DNA from: Prosthecobacter sp.
GTDB lineage: Bacteria > Verrucomicrobiota > Verrucomicrobiia > Verrucomicrobiales > Verrucomicrobiaceae
Direction of reading: 5' to 3'
Length of the DNA stretch: 64,000 bases
NCBI RefSeq assembly: GCF_034366625.1
Contig: NZ_JAXMIH010000010.1
Location: 62,001 to 126,000 of the forward strand
Shown: one piece after another, positions 1-9,622 of the stretch
Layout of the letters: the number at the start of each line of letters is the position of its first letter
Position numbering within the stretch: the first letter of the stretch is position 1
Made by a program: the position numbers and the translations under genes
The notes under the pieces: generated by a model
The model's database searches: none
The model's input: the letters and a program-made list of their open reading frames with translations, nothing else
Told to the model about the DNA's origin: nothing

Positions 1-1
1 G

Positions 2-1771
<1,770 letters not shown>

Positions 1772-1827
1772 TCCGGGGCCTTTCGCCCGCTTCCTGTTCT
1801 TTCGTTTAGCCCTTTCGTTCTCCGTCC

Positions 1828-4470
1828 ATGCAAGACCCCAACATCCGCCCCATCTCTGTCGCTGAAGAAGTGAAGAACTCCTTCCTCGACTATTCGATGT
1901 CCGTCATCATCGCCCGTGCGCTGCCGGATGTTCGCGATGGTTTGAAGCCCTCTCAGCGTCGCATCCTTTACGCGATGCATGAGCTGTCGCTCTATCCGCC
2001 GAAGAAGCACATGAAGTGCGCGAAGATCTGCGGTGACACCTCGGGTAACTATCATCCACATGGCGAGGCGGTCATTTACCCGACACTCGTTCACATGGGA
2101 CAGCCCTGGGCCATTCGTGAGCCGCTGATCGACCCGCAGGGGAACTTCGGCTCGGTGGAAGGCGATCCTCCGGCTGCCATGCGTTACACGGAAGCCCGCA
2201 TGACGCATCTCGGCGGGACTTTGATGTCGGACATGGAGAAGGAGACGGTCGATTTCGTGCCCAACTACGATGAACGTCTCACCGAGCCGACCGTGTTCCC
2301 GGCGGCGTTCCCGAATCTCATCGTCAATGGCGGCACCGGCATCGCGGTCGGCATGGCCACGAACATGCCGCCGCACAACCTCGGCGAAGTCGTCGATGCG
2401 GTGTGCGCGCAGATCGACAATCCGCAGATCACTTGCGGAGAGCTTCAGGCGCACATCAAAGGCCCCGATTTCCCGACGGGCTGCGTCATCCTCGGCACCA
2501 ACGGCATCCGTGAATACATGGAAACCGGCCACGGCAGCGTGCGCATTCGTGGTCAGGCCGAGATCGCTGAGAACGGCAACCGTGAGCAGATCATCATCAC
2601 CGAGATTCCGTTCAACGTGAACCGCGCCGAACTGGTGAAGCGCATTGCTGAACTCGCCAACGAGAAGATCATCGCGGAAATCAGCGGTGTGCGCGATGAG
2701 TCGGATGAAAACACCCGCGTCGTCATCGACCTCAAGCGCGATGCACGCGGGCAGGTCGTGCTAAACAATCTCTACAAGCACACCGCGCTCGAATCGAGCT
2801 TCTCGATCCACATGCTGGCCATCGACGGCGGCAAGCCGCGTGTGTTGAGCATGAAGGACGCCATCGCGTGCTACATCGAGCACCGCCGCGAGGTCATCAT
2901 CCGCCGCACGCGCTTCCTGCTCAAGCAGGCCGAGATCAAGGCCGAAAAACTCGAAGCCCAGCTCCTCGCGCTCGGCCATCTCGACGATTTCATCAAGATC
3001 ATCCGCGACAGCAAGAACCGCGACGAAGCTCGTGAGCGCCTCAAGGCTTACAGCTTCGCCATCAGCACAGCCGAGCAGCTCGGCATCATGATTCGCGCCC
3101 AGGCCAGCATTGTGGGCGACAAATACATCTTCACCGATAAGCAGGTCGAAGACATCCTCGAACTTCGCCTCTATCAGCTCGTCGGACTCGAGCGCGACAA
3201 GATCAAGGCCGACTACGACGACGTTCTCGTCAGCATCCGCGACTTCATGGACATCCTGGCCCGTGAGTCCCGCGTGCTCCAGATCATCAAGGACGAATTG
3301 ATGGCCATCCGCCTCAAGCACGCTGGCCCGCGCCTTACCCGCATCGAAGCTGCCGAAGGTGAGATCGAGAATGTCGATCTCATTCCGAACGACCCGACCG
3401 TCGTCACCATGACGCATCTGGGCAGCATCAAGCGCACCTCCACGACCGAATACCGCCTGCAAAACCGTGGTGGCAAAGGCCTCAAAGGCATGGAGGCCCG
3501 CGAAGCGCAGGGCGAGGAGGAGGCGACCGACTTCGTCGAGCATCTCTTCAGCGCGCATCTGCACGACTTCCTGCTCTTCTTCACCAACACGGGCCGCATG
3601 TATGTGGAGCGGGTGTATCAGATCCCGGAGGCTGCACGTACCGGCAAGGGCCGCAGCATCAAGAACATGCTCAATCTGCGCGCTGAAGAGAAAATCGCGG
3701 CCGTATTGATTCTTGTTGCCCAGGGCCCCGAAGACGAGGCCATGTGGGCGGCGGACAAGTATGTGCTCTTTGCCACCAAGGATGGCACGGTGAAGAAAAC
3801 CGCCCTCGAAGAGTTCAAAAACTACCGCAAGGACGGCATCATCGCCATCAAGCTCGATGAAGGCAACGACCTCGTTGATTGCGTCCTCACCGACGGCAAC
3901 AAGGAGATTTGTCTCATCACGCATGAAGGCATGTGTGCCCGCTTCCACGAGACGGGCGATGATCCCGCGTCACCGAATCTGCGTCCGATTGGCCGTGCCA
4001 CCGCCGGTGTGCGCGGCATCACGCTCGACGATGGCGACTTCCTCGTGAGCTGCATCACGCACGAGGTGGGAGCCATGCTGCTCGTCGTGAGCGAGAACGG
4101 CCTCGGCAAGCGAACCGCCTTCGACGAATACCGCCTCCTCACCAATCGTGGTGGCAAAGGTGTCACCACGATGAACGTCACCGAGAAAACCGGCAAAGTC
4201 GTCGCTGCGAAAGCCGTGCATGACAAAGACGAACTCATGCTCATGACCACCAAGGGCCAGAGCGTGCGCATCCGCGTCTGCGACATCCGCGAAACCGGCC
4301 GCAACGCCCAGGGCGTCAAGCTCATGGGCCTCAACGAAGGCGAAACCATTCAGGACGTGGCCACTGTGGTCGCCGATGATGTGGTGCCGGTTGTTGAAGT
4401 CGGCGAAGTGCCTGCGACTGTAGTCGAACCCTCAGAACCGGAATCCGAAGGCATGCCAGCGGCGGAGTGA
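1828..4470 (+). CDS. gyrA: DNA gyrase subunit A
   Basis: Breakage-reunion subunit of gyrase, 880 aa, the usual family length. The catalytic tyrosine is Tyr120 in the AMRYTEAR motif. The quinolone-determining stretch reads [10 protein letters not shown] (76-85), so the positions matching E. coli Ser83 and Asp87 are Ala81 and Pro85. The C-terminal beta-pinwheel begins near residue 530. Its GyrA box is QNRGGKG (545-551) rather than the classical QRRGGKG, and a second NRGGKG lies at 773-778. The box supports assignment as GyrA rather than ParC, as does adjacency to gyrB. The C-terminal 30 residues are acidic and Val/Pro rich. No hairpin terminator is visible before the convergent TIR gene. Confidence 0.97.
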   Translation: MQDPNIRPISVAEEVKNSFLDYSMSVIIARALPDVRDGLKPSQRRILYAMHELSLYPPKKHMKCAKICGDTSGNYHPHGEAVIYPTLVHMGQPWAIREPLIDPQGNFGSVEGDPPAAMRYTEARMTHLGGTLMSDMEKETVDFVPNYDERLTEPTVFPAAFPNLIVNGGTGIAVGMATNMPPHNLGEVVDAVCAQIDNPQITCGELQAHIKGPDFPTGCVILGTNGIREYMETGHGSVRIRGQAEIAENGNREQIIITEIPFNVNRAELVKRIAELANEKIIAEISGVRDESDENTRVVIDLKRDARGQVVLNNLYKHTALESSFSIHMLAIDGGKPRVLSMKDAIACYIEHRREVIIRRTRFLLKQAEIKAEKLEAQLLALGHLDDFIKIIRDSKNRDEARERLKAYSFAISTAEQLGIMIRAQASIVGDKYIFTDKQVEDILELRLYQLVGLERDKIKADYDDVLVSIRDFMDILARESRVLQIIKDELMAIRLKHAGPRLTRIEAAEGEIENVDLIPNDPTVVTMTHLGSIKRTSTTEYRLQNRGGKGLKGMEAREAQGEEEATDFVEHLFSAHLHDFLLFFTNTGRMYVERVYQIPEAARTGKGRSIKNMLNLRAEEKIAAVLILVAQGPEDEAMWAADKYVLFATKDGTVKKTALEEFKNYRKDGIIAIKLDEGNDLVDCVLTDGNKEICLITHEGMCARFHETGDDPASPNLRPIGRATAGVRGITLDDGDFLVSCITHEVGAMLLVVSENGLGKRTAFDEYRLLTNRGGKGVTTMNVTEKTGKVVAAKAVHDKDELMLMTTKGQSVRIRVCDIRETGRNAQGVKLMGLNEGETIQDVATVVADDVVPVVEVGEVPATVVEPSEPESEGMPAAE

Positions 4471-4560
4471 TTCATCCATATGGTAATGTCTACTGGCAAC
4501 ATCGAGTTTTGACCGGAGGTGGCTGGAGAATCATCTGCCCTAAGAGTGAAGCGTTGTCGT

Positions 4561-5223
4561 TTATTTCCGCAATTTCCGCCGTGTCTCCACAGCCTTGCGG
4601 ATCGCTTGCTCGACTTCTAACCAGCCTTTCTGCACGATTTCGAAGTCATAGATTTGCATTGCGTCCTGGGTGGCACATTGGATGTCTTTGAGACGGCTTT
4701 CAAGAGGGTGGCTGGCATTCAGGTCGTTTCGCTCCAGTGGTACCCAGAGAACAGTGCATTGATTGTTGTCGGAGCGTTCGAGCATGATCGGCAACTCGGT
4801 TTCTTGGATGAATTTGGAGATCCTAGCCGCCGTGGTGTAGAAGAGCAGGACGATATCGGCATGGTTTAGAGCGTCACGACTGCCGGCCTCCCACTTTTCT
4901 CCGGAAAGTAGATCACGATCCTGCCACACCTGAATGTATCCTTGTTGGCTCAAGTGTGTGAGGTTCTGTCGGAAGGGCAGCAACTCCTTCTCGTTCACTT
5001 GGGCATAACTGATAAAGAGCTTCATCTTCAATTCCGCGTCGGGGGCATTCCACTGCTTTTCTTCCGCGCTCGTTTGTTCCTCTTCGCTCGTCTCGATGAA
5101 CCCGATGTCGCCTAACAATGGCGCTGCTGGCAACGCGAGGGGCTTCATTGTCGTATCAGTGCTCCTCCCGTCGCCAGAGCTTGAGCGTTCGCGCAAGAAA
5201 CGTACTCCACCGCCAGTCTTCAT
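4561..5223 (-). CDS. Stand-alone TIR-domain protein
   Basis: 220 aa. Residues 67-210 form a TIR fold: the first strand is KLFISYAQ (68-75), followed by a VWQDRDL BB-loop-like segment and the DIVLLFYT strand (123-130). The helix ETELPIMLER (141-150) contains Glu143, which fits the catalytic glutamate of NAD-cleaving TIRs. Bacterial TIR proteins often act in abortive antiphage immunity or as NADases. No STAND, SMODS, Thoeris or Argonaute partner is visible, so the role here is inferred. The first 66 residues are low in complexity and acidic. Met67 (codon at 5025-5023) is an alternative start directly at the TIR domain. The gene is visibly AT-richer than gyrA and converges on it, suggesting acquisition. 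Domain call sure; function open. Confidence 0.75.
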   Translation of the reverse strand: MKTGGGVRFLRERSSSGDGRSTDTTMKPLALPAAPLLGDIGFIETSEEEQTSAEEKQWNAPDAELKMKLFISYAQVNEKELLPFRQNLTHLSQQGYIQVWQDRDLLSGEKWEAGSRDALNHADIVLLFYTTAARISKFIQETELPIMLERSDNNQCTVLWVPLERNDLNASHPLESRLKDIQCATQDAMQIYDFEIVQKGWLEVEQAIRKAVETRRKLRK

Positions 5224-5505
5224 GATTCCAACTTTGGCTATGAGTGGCGATTCGATGCCATTTGGGTTTCCCTTCGCATTCGTGGGTCTTCACCGAACTA
5301 CGCTCCGAACGCTCCACCCACTGCGGCTTACTGGCAGGGCGGGCTGACGGCAGGTGCCCCTTTCGTCTTCGTCGGCCTAAAGCCTGAGACCCCATCCGAG
5401 TCAGGTCGATGAAGGCGCGTCAGCCAGCATTCGGGAGGGTGGCGCAAAATGCGCGCGATGATTGGTCTTGCTAATGGCCCTGTTTTTGAAAACAATCCTC
5501 TTATT

Positions 5506-6312
5506 ATGAATACCAGTCTTCATCGTGCCGCGGGGAAGAGGAACGTTGTCTTGTTCTTGGTGTGCCGCGTGTTTGGAATGCTTGTGCTGACAGCACCGGT
5601 GGCGCTGAGAGCAGCGGTCACCTTTCATGTGAATGATCAAACCGGGTTCACCACGGCGATGTCTGCGGTGACGAACAACACCCTGCTGGGCACGGAAACC
5701 TTTGGGGGATCCGCGCTGGGCACGAACTCCAACGCGAACCCGAACCCGCCAATCACACAGGGGGTGCCGAACTTTCCGTACAACAGCGGGCTGGTGATGC
5801 CGATGACGGTGCAGAGCAACTCGCTGGGCGGGTCGGCCTCGGTCGTGAGCATGGGCACCATCCTGCTGGCGGTGGGGCCCAATTCCACCCGGGGGAACAT
5901 CACGCCAGTCATCACGATCGCGAGCACCACCAACAGTCTGGACTGGATCTTCAGCCCTACGACGCAGGTGAACGGGGTGGGGTTGAACCCCTTTTCCATC
6001 AACGGGGCCGGATTTTCGAACATTGTGATCAGTGCTTATTCGACGACGGGAGCTTTCTTGGGATCCACCAACTTCAGTGCCGACCCGGCATCGACCCAGT
6101 ATCTGGGCGTCGAGGCCACGGGCGGGGATCAAATCGGCCGCATCAACTTCTGGAGTCCCACCGCCGGGCGTCTCCCCGGCGGGATCAATGCCAGCCTGTA
6201 TGCGACGCCGGAGCCAGGCCGTGCCATGCTCCTTGGGCTGGGACTGGGACTGGCGGTGATGCGTCGGCGAAGAAGGCGCGATCAGGAGGGGAAATGGGAA
6301 AACGAAAGCTGA
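5506..6312 (+). CDS. PEP-CTERM sorting domain protein
   Basis: 268 aa from the ATG at 5506; the frame is open upstream to 5449, but the leader fits best from 5506. An N-terminal signal peptide ends near LRAAV. The body is Gly/Asn/Thr/Ser rich and low in charge, like many exported beta-rich exopolysaccharide-associated proteins. The C-terminus is a complete PEP-CTERM tripartite signal: PEPGRAM, a Leu/Gly hydrophobic helix, then an Arg cluster (RRRRRR). Such proteins are processed by exosortase, which is not in this window. The gene converges on a DUF1501 gene 30 bp downstream. Substrate or partner cannot be read from the sequence. Confidence 0.8.
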   Translation: MNTSLHRAAGKRNVVLFLVCRVFGMLVLTAPVALRAAVTFHVNDQTGFTTAMSAVTNNTLLGTETFGGSALGTNSNANPNPPITQGVPNFPYNSGLVMPMTVQSNSLGGSASVVSMGTILLAVGPNSTRGNITPVITIASTTNSLDWIFSPTTQVNGVGLNPFSINGAGFSNIVISAYSTTGAFLGSTNFSADPASTQYLGVEATGGDQIGRINFWSPTAGRLPGGINASLYATPEPGRAMLLGLGLGLAVMRRRRRRDQEGKWENES

Positions 6313-6342
6313 AAAACTGAAATGCTGAAAGCGGGAGCCTGC

Positions 6343-7752
6343 TCAGCCGAAAAGGCCGAGGACTGGTTTGCCGGTGGAGAAGGGGGGACGGGAGAGGCCG
6401 GTGTTCATGCCGAGGTCGTTGAGGGGCACACCCAAGGCGTGGAGCACGGTGGCGTGGAGATCTTGGACGGTGACGGGATCACTGATCGGGGCGGAGGCGG
6501 TTTTGTCAGACTCGCCATAAACCGCACCGCCGCGAATGCCGCAGCCAGCGACAATGGCGGAGAAGCACTTGGGCCAGTGTTGGCGCCCGGGTGGCCCTTT
6601 CGTCAGGATGATGGGCGTGCGCCCGAATTCGCCGACGGCGACGACGAGGGTGTCTTCGAGCAGACCGCGCTGCTTCAAATCGCTGAGGAGGGCGGAGAGC
6701 GCCTGATCGAGGCGGGGCAGGCAGAAGTTCATGCCGTAAGAGCCGGTGCCGAAGGCGTTGCCCATGCCCATGTTCCCGCCATGCATGTCCCAACTGGAAC
6801 TGGGCGGGCCGCCGTCTTTTTCTCCCGGCGCGGGACCGACCCAGCCGTTGACGGTAACGAAGCGCACGCCGGCCTCGACCATGCGCCGGGCCAGGAGGAG
6901 ATTTTGACCGAGGGGATGCATGCCGTAGCGCTCGCGCACGGCGACGGTTTCCTGCGTCAAGTCAAAGGCCTGCCTACCTTCGGGGCGGGTCATGGAATCG
7001 TAGGCTTTCTCGCGGAGTTCACTCCAGTCCTTGCCAAGCGGGGTGTCGGCCAGGGCTTTGGATTCAAGATCGGCCAGCAGTTTGCGCCGTTCCCACAGAC
7101 GGGCGGGATCGCCCATGTCATAAATCTCCGGTGGTTTGAAGTTCGGCATCGCGGGATGGTTGTCGGCGGAGCCGATGAACACCGGCGCTTGAGCGGAGCC
7201 GAGGTAACCGCCCGAGCCGATGTTTGGCGCGCAGAAGACGGGCTGCCCAACGCATTTGATGAGCCAGGCGTTGGAGACGAGGTTGTGCTCGCTTGGAAGA
7301 TGCTTGGCCACGACGGAACCGAGGTAGGGCAGGCCGTCGGGCTCGCCTTGCTTGACGCGCTCGATCAACTGCCCGCTGAGCAGGTTGTGCATGGCGTCGA
7401 AGTGATTGCTGATCGGGCCTGGGTGCGTCATCGAGCGGATGAGGCAGAAGTGATCGGTGACTTTCGCGAGCAGAGGATGGAGCTCGCTCAAGTGCATGCC
7501 GGGCACTTTGGTGCGGATGGGTTTGTAGGGTCCGCGGATTTCGGACGGAGCGTCGGGCTTCAGATCCCAAGTGTCGAGCTGGCTCGGACCGCCGCAGAGC
7601 AGCAGGAAGATGCAGCGCTTCTTCGAAGCCACTGCCTTGCCCGAGGCATCGAGCTTGTCCTTCCCGACGACGAGTCCCGGGATGGCGAGGTTCAGAGCGC
7701 CGATGCCACCGGCTTGAAGAAATCGGCGACGGGAGCTCGGGAGGAGATTCAT
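6343..7752 (-). CDS. DUF1501 family secreted protein, orphan copy 1
   Basis: 469 aa from the ATG at 7752; a second ATG two codons upstream at 7758 is equally possible. A twin-arginine leader SRRRFLQAGG lies near the N-terminus. The body has the DUF1501 hallmarks LLLCGGPSQLDTWDLKP, HLSELHPLLAKV and VAVGEFGRTP. DUF1501 proteins have an alkaline-phosphatase/sulfatase-like fold and in PVC bacteria usually follow a DUF1549/DUF1553 gene; here no partner is present. The upstream region holds repeats and a decayed insertion sequence instead. No specific substrate is known for the family. Start and family call are firm, function is not. Confidence 0.88.
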   Translation of the reverse strand: MNLLPSSRRRFLQAGGIGALNLAIPGLVVGKDKLDASGKAVASKKRCIFLLLCGGPSQLDTWDLKPDAPSEIRGPYKPIRTKVPGMHLSELHPLLAKVTDHFCLIRSMTHPGPISNHFDAMHNLLSGQLIERVKQGEPDGLPYLGSVVAKHLPSEHNLVSNAWLIKCVGQPVFCAPNIGSGGYLGSAQAPVFIGSADNHPAMPNFKPPEIYDMGDPARLWERRKLLADLESKALADTPLGKDWSELREKAYDSMTRPEGRQAFDLTQETVAVRERYGMHPLGQNLLLARRMVEAGVRFVTVNGWVGPAPGEKDGGPPSSSWDMHGGNMGMGNAFGTGSYGMNFCLPRLDQALSALLSDLKQRGLLEDTLVVAVGEFGRTPIILTKGPPGRQHWPKCFSAIVAGCGIRGGAVYGESDKTASAPISDPVTVQDLHATVLHALGVPLNDLGMNTGLSRPPFSTGKPVLGLFG

Positions 7753-8118
7753 GAACAAGTCCTGGTTGAGATGAACTGTGATGCCGCCGGAGGCAGCCTG
7801 CCTCCTGGAGACCCTGAGGCCGGAGAGTTACGGAGGTCGGGGGCGGGATTTCTCACGCGACGACGCGAAAGGGCGGAGGAGAGTTGGAGAAGTGGAGTGA
7901 TGGAGGAGTGCGGAATGAATGAGACTTGGAGCCGAGCACAATGGCGGGCTGCGAACCGGAACGAAGTGGAGATAGCCGAAGGCACACAGATAGAATGCAG
8001 CGATGAGCGTGGGTGAGATGAGTGTCGTGAGCGCTGCTCCCGGAATTCAACGAAGCCGATACCAAGGGACCGTGCGTTGCTGGTGATGGACGGCACCGGC
8101 TGGCATGTCCTCTGAGCC
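7753..8118. other. Gene-free repeat-bearing gap upstream of the IS element
   Basis: About 366 bp with no convincing gene. It contains a 17-bp palindrome GGAGGCAGCCTGCCTCC (7789-7805) and a purine-rich GGAG/GTGGAG stretch (about 7868-7915) resembling one at 21480-21530. It also holds a copy of the dispersed repeat listed separately at 7928-7984. Long open frames crossing it on the minus strand also run antisense through the IS element and look like shadows. Confidence 0.6.
7928..7984 (+). repeat. Dispersed GC-rich repeat, intergenic copy 1
   Basis: Contains GGAGCCGAGCAC (from 7928) and the block from 7951 to 7984 with the core GGAGATAGCCGAAGGCA. The same modules recur at 22244-22290 and 61471-61613. 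The GCCGAGC half matches the reverse complement of the two insertions inside the neighbouring transposase. No coding potential. Confidence 0.55.
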
Positions 8119-8347
8119 TGCCACGAATTCGCGGACACGAAAACCAACCTGTATAGGAACCGTGTCCAGTGAACCAAGAATCTGAATCGACCAACCGGGG
8201 TGCGCAGCACCCGATGCATGATGAAGCCTTCAAAGAGCAAGCCGTTCTGTTGATGGCCGAAGGCGCGCGCGGCCCCGTGGCGCTTGCGGCGGCGGTGGCC
8301 CGCCTCCAGGCCGATCTGCGTCATGTCATCATCCAGCACGACATTTT

Positions 8348-8354
8348 AAAAAAG
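8348..8354 (+). promoter_or_regulatory. Programmed -1 frameshift heptamer (A6G)
   Basis: AAAAAAG read in the OrfA phase as xxA AAA AAG. A -1 slip gives the canonical continuation KKALAID. In the present copy that frame reaches a stop at TGA 8459-8461. If 71 bp (8369-8439) are removed, the shifted frame continues directly into orfB, which is the normal IS3 OrfAB arrangement. Confidence 0.65.
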
Positions 8355-8368
8355 CCTTGGCCATTGAC

Positions 8369-8439
8369 TCGGCTGCGCCTTCGCCCTGCGGGCAGCACTC
8401 CGTGCTGTCTGTCTCGCTTCGCTCGGCTGTCGGCCAGAC
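8369..8439 (+). repeat. Dyad element inserted at the orfA/orfB junction
   Basis: 71 bp flanked by GAC on both sides (8366-8368 and 8437-8439), consistent with 68 bp plus a 3-bp duplication. The core hairpin is GGCAGCAC-TCC-GTGCTGTC. It shares CCCTGCGGGCAGC, CTGTCTCGCT and GCTCGGCT with the second insertion at 8869-8934. Its length is not a multiple of three, and removal restores the frame. Confidence 0.65.
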
Positions 8440-8457
8440 ATCCCCCGTCGCCACGAG

Positions 8458-9390
8458 ATGATCCACGCCATGATCTCCCATCCTGGCAACACGCATTGTC
8501 TCACTGACATGCGCCAGACGCTTGAAGTATCGCGCAGTGGTTACTACGATCACACGCACAAGGCGCACCGCCAGCGCCGTCAGCAGGATCAAGCCATCGC
8601 CACGCAACTCGTCGAAGGCTTCAAGCTCAGCCGCCAGACTTATGGCAGTCCGCGTTTGCGCGAGGTGCTCAAGGCGCAGGGCCTCGGCGTGAGCCGCAGA
8701 CGCATCAGCCGCCTGATGGCCGCCAAGGGACTGCGCCCCAAGGCCAAGCGCCGCTTCGTGCCTAAAACCACGCACAGCAATCACTGCGGCCCCATTGCCG
8801 CCAATCTGCTTCAACAACGCCGCCCCACTCCACCCACCCGCCTCAACGAGATCTGGGTCAAAGACATTTGCTTCGTTCGCTGCGCTCACCCTGCGGGCAG
8901 CCTGACGGTTGGCTGTCTCGCTGTGCTCGGCTCTTACATCCCCACGCGTGAAGGCTGGCTCTATCTTGATGCCACGCTGGATTTATGCAGTCGCCGAGTG
9001 CTCGGCTGGCACGCCTCTGCGGCCATGCCTGTGGAGCTGGTCATCACCTCGCTGCGCCAGGCCTACAGTCATCGCGGTGTTCCCCTGCACGACCTCATCG
9101 TTCATATCGATCGTGGCTGCCAGTATGCCAGCGCGGCCTACCGCGCTGACCTCACCCTGCGTCACGCCATCCCCAGCATGAGCCGCACAGGCAACTGCTA
9201 CGACAACGCCGCCATGGAGTCCTTTTGGGCCACGCTCAAAACCGAAGCCTTCGGCTCCACCATCCCCGCCACCCGCTCCGCTGCCATCACCATGATCTTC
9301 GATTACATCACCACCTTTTATAACTCCAAGCGTCTCCATTCTTCCCTCGACTACATGTCCCCGCTGGACTTTGAAGCCTCACTCAACTAA
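8458..9390 (+). pseudogene. IS3 transposase OrfB (DDE), interrupted in frame
   Basis: 310-residue open frame with the retroviral-integrase-type DDE core: Asp136 in EIWVKDI, Asp218 in VHIDRGCQYAS and Glu254 in DNAAMESFW. The HTH_21 region precedes it (QTYGSPRLREVL). Residues 138-159 do not belong to the family: the normal DITYIPTREGW motif is split, with a 22-residue Cys/Gly/Leu-rich stretch between KDI and YIPTREGW. This insertion is one residue after the first catalytic aspartate and should destroy activity although the frame stays open. Related to IS150/IS407-like IS3 members; no closer assignment possible. Confidence 0.8.
8869..8934 (+). repeat. Dyad element inserted in frame in orfB
   Basis: 66 bp, a multiple of three, encoding residues 138-159 of the OrfB frame. 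It has the core CCCTGCGGGCAGCC, a short loop, then GGCTGTCTCGCT and GCTCGGCT, forming a GGCAGCC/GGCTGTC stem with one wobble. It matches the insertion at 8369-8439 in the same orientation, and the reverse complement of 22244-22290. Confidence 0.65.
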
Positions 9391-9445
9391 CTCCCGATCT
9401 GTTATCCGTGTTTTCGAGGCAAAATCAGGTTGGGGGCGGAATCGT

Positions 9446-9474
9446 GGAGCGCGGACTTCAGTCCGCAGCGCTCC
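9446..9474. repeat. 29-bp palindrome downstream of the IS element
   Basis: GGAGCGC and GCGCTCC arms enclose an inner GGACT/AGTCC stem. It lies in the 9422-9622 gap, which otherwise shows no gene. It has the look of a REP-type extragenic palindrome; no T run follows. Confidence 0.5.
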
Positions 9475-9622
9475 GATGCAGATTGTGCGCCGCGCTGCTT
9501 TCCTCTTTTCCTGCGTTTCTCAGATGCCAAGTATGGAGGCTTGATCCTGGCTCCTGGCAAAGAGGACCCATCCATCGAGGACGAGTTCGAGTAGGAGGAC
9601 GAGGAGGATCACTTGCAGTGGG

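Larger units (their letters stand above)
8169..8507 (+). pseudogene. IS3 transposase OrfA remnant
   Basis: The frame starts with a HDEAFKEQAV segment typical of the OrfA N-terminus, then jumps to the leucine-zipper-like end ARLQADLRHV...HDILKK. The roughly 30-residue middle carrying the second half of the helix-turn-helix is missing. After HDILKK (8337-8354) the frame runs into a foreign insertion, so the C-terminal 50 residues are not genuine OrfA. The expected OrfA ends where the A6G slippery site allows a -1 shift. Inactive. Confidence 0.7.
8119..9421 (+). mobile_element. Decayed IS3-family insertion sequence, about 1.3 kb
   Basis: Imperfect terminal inverted repeats of about 22 bp start TGCCACGAATTC at 8119 and end in TTTTCGAGGCA at 9421 (13 of the first 17 positions match). 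The TG...CA ends are typical of IS3. Inside are orfA and orfB with a slippery A6G heptamer between them. No target-site duplication is visible (GCC versus AAA), so the copy is old or its flanks were rearranged. OrfA lacks its helix-turn-helix middle. Two short GC-rich dyad insertions (8369-8439 and 8869-8934) interrupt the frameshift junction and orfB, so the element should be immobile. Confidence 0.8.

Noticed and set aside
2761-3948. 395-codon open frame antisense to gyrA
   Set aside because: Same antisense artefact; no domain and no context.
5156-5395. 79-codon minus-strand frame upstream of the TIR gene
   Set aside because: Translation of repeat-like noncoding sequence (ERSERSSVKTHEC type), overlapping the TIR 5' end.
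6322-8016. 564-codon plus-strand frame opposite the DUF1501 gene
   Set aside because: The minus strand carries clear DUF1501 motifs and a Tat leader; the plus frame is only the shadow.
7749-8339. 196-codon minus-strand frame across the IS left end
   Set aside because: Crosses the IS boundary and a repeat copy, no domain; Ser/Arg-rich noise.
8119-9421. Recent, active transposon insertion
   Set aside because: No target-site duplication, OrfA internally deleted, two insertions disrupt the transposase.
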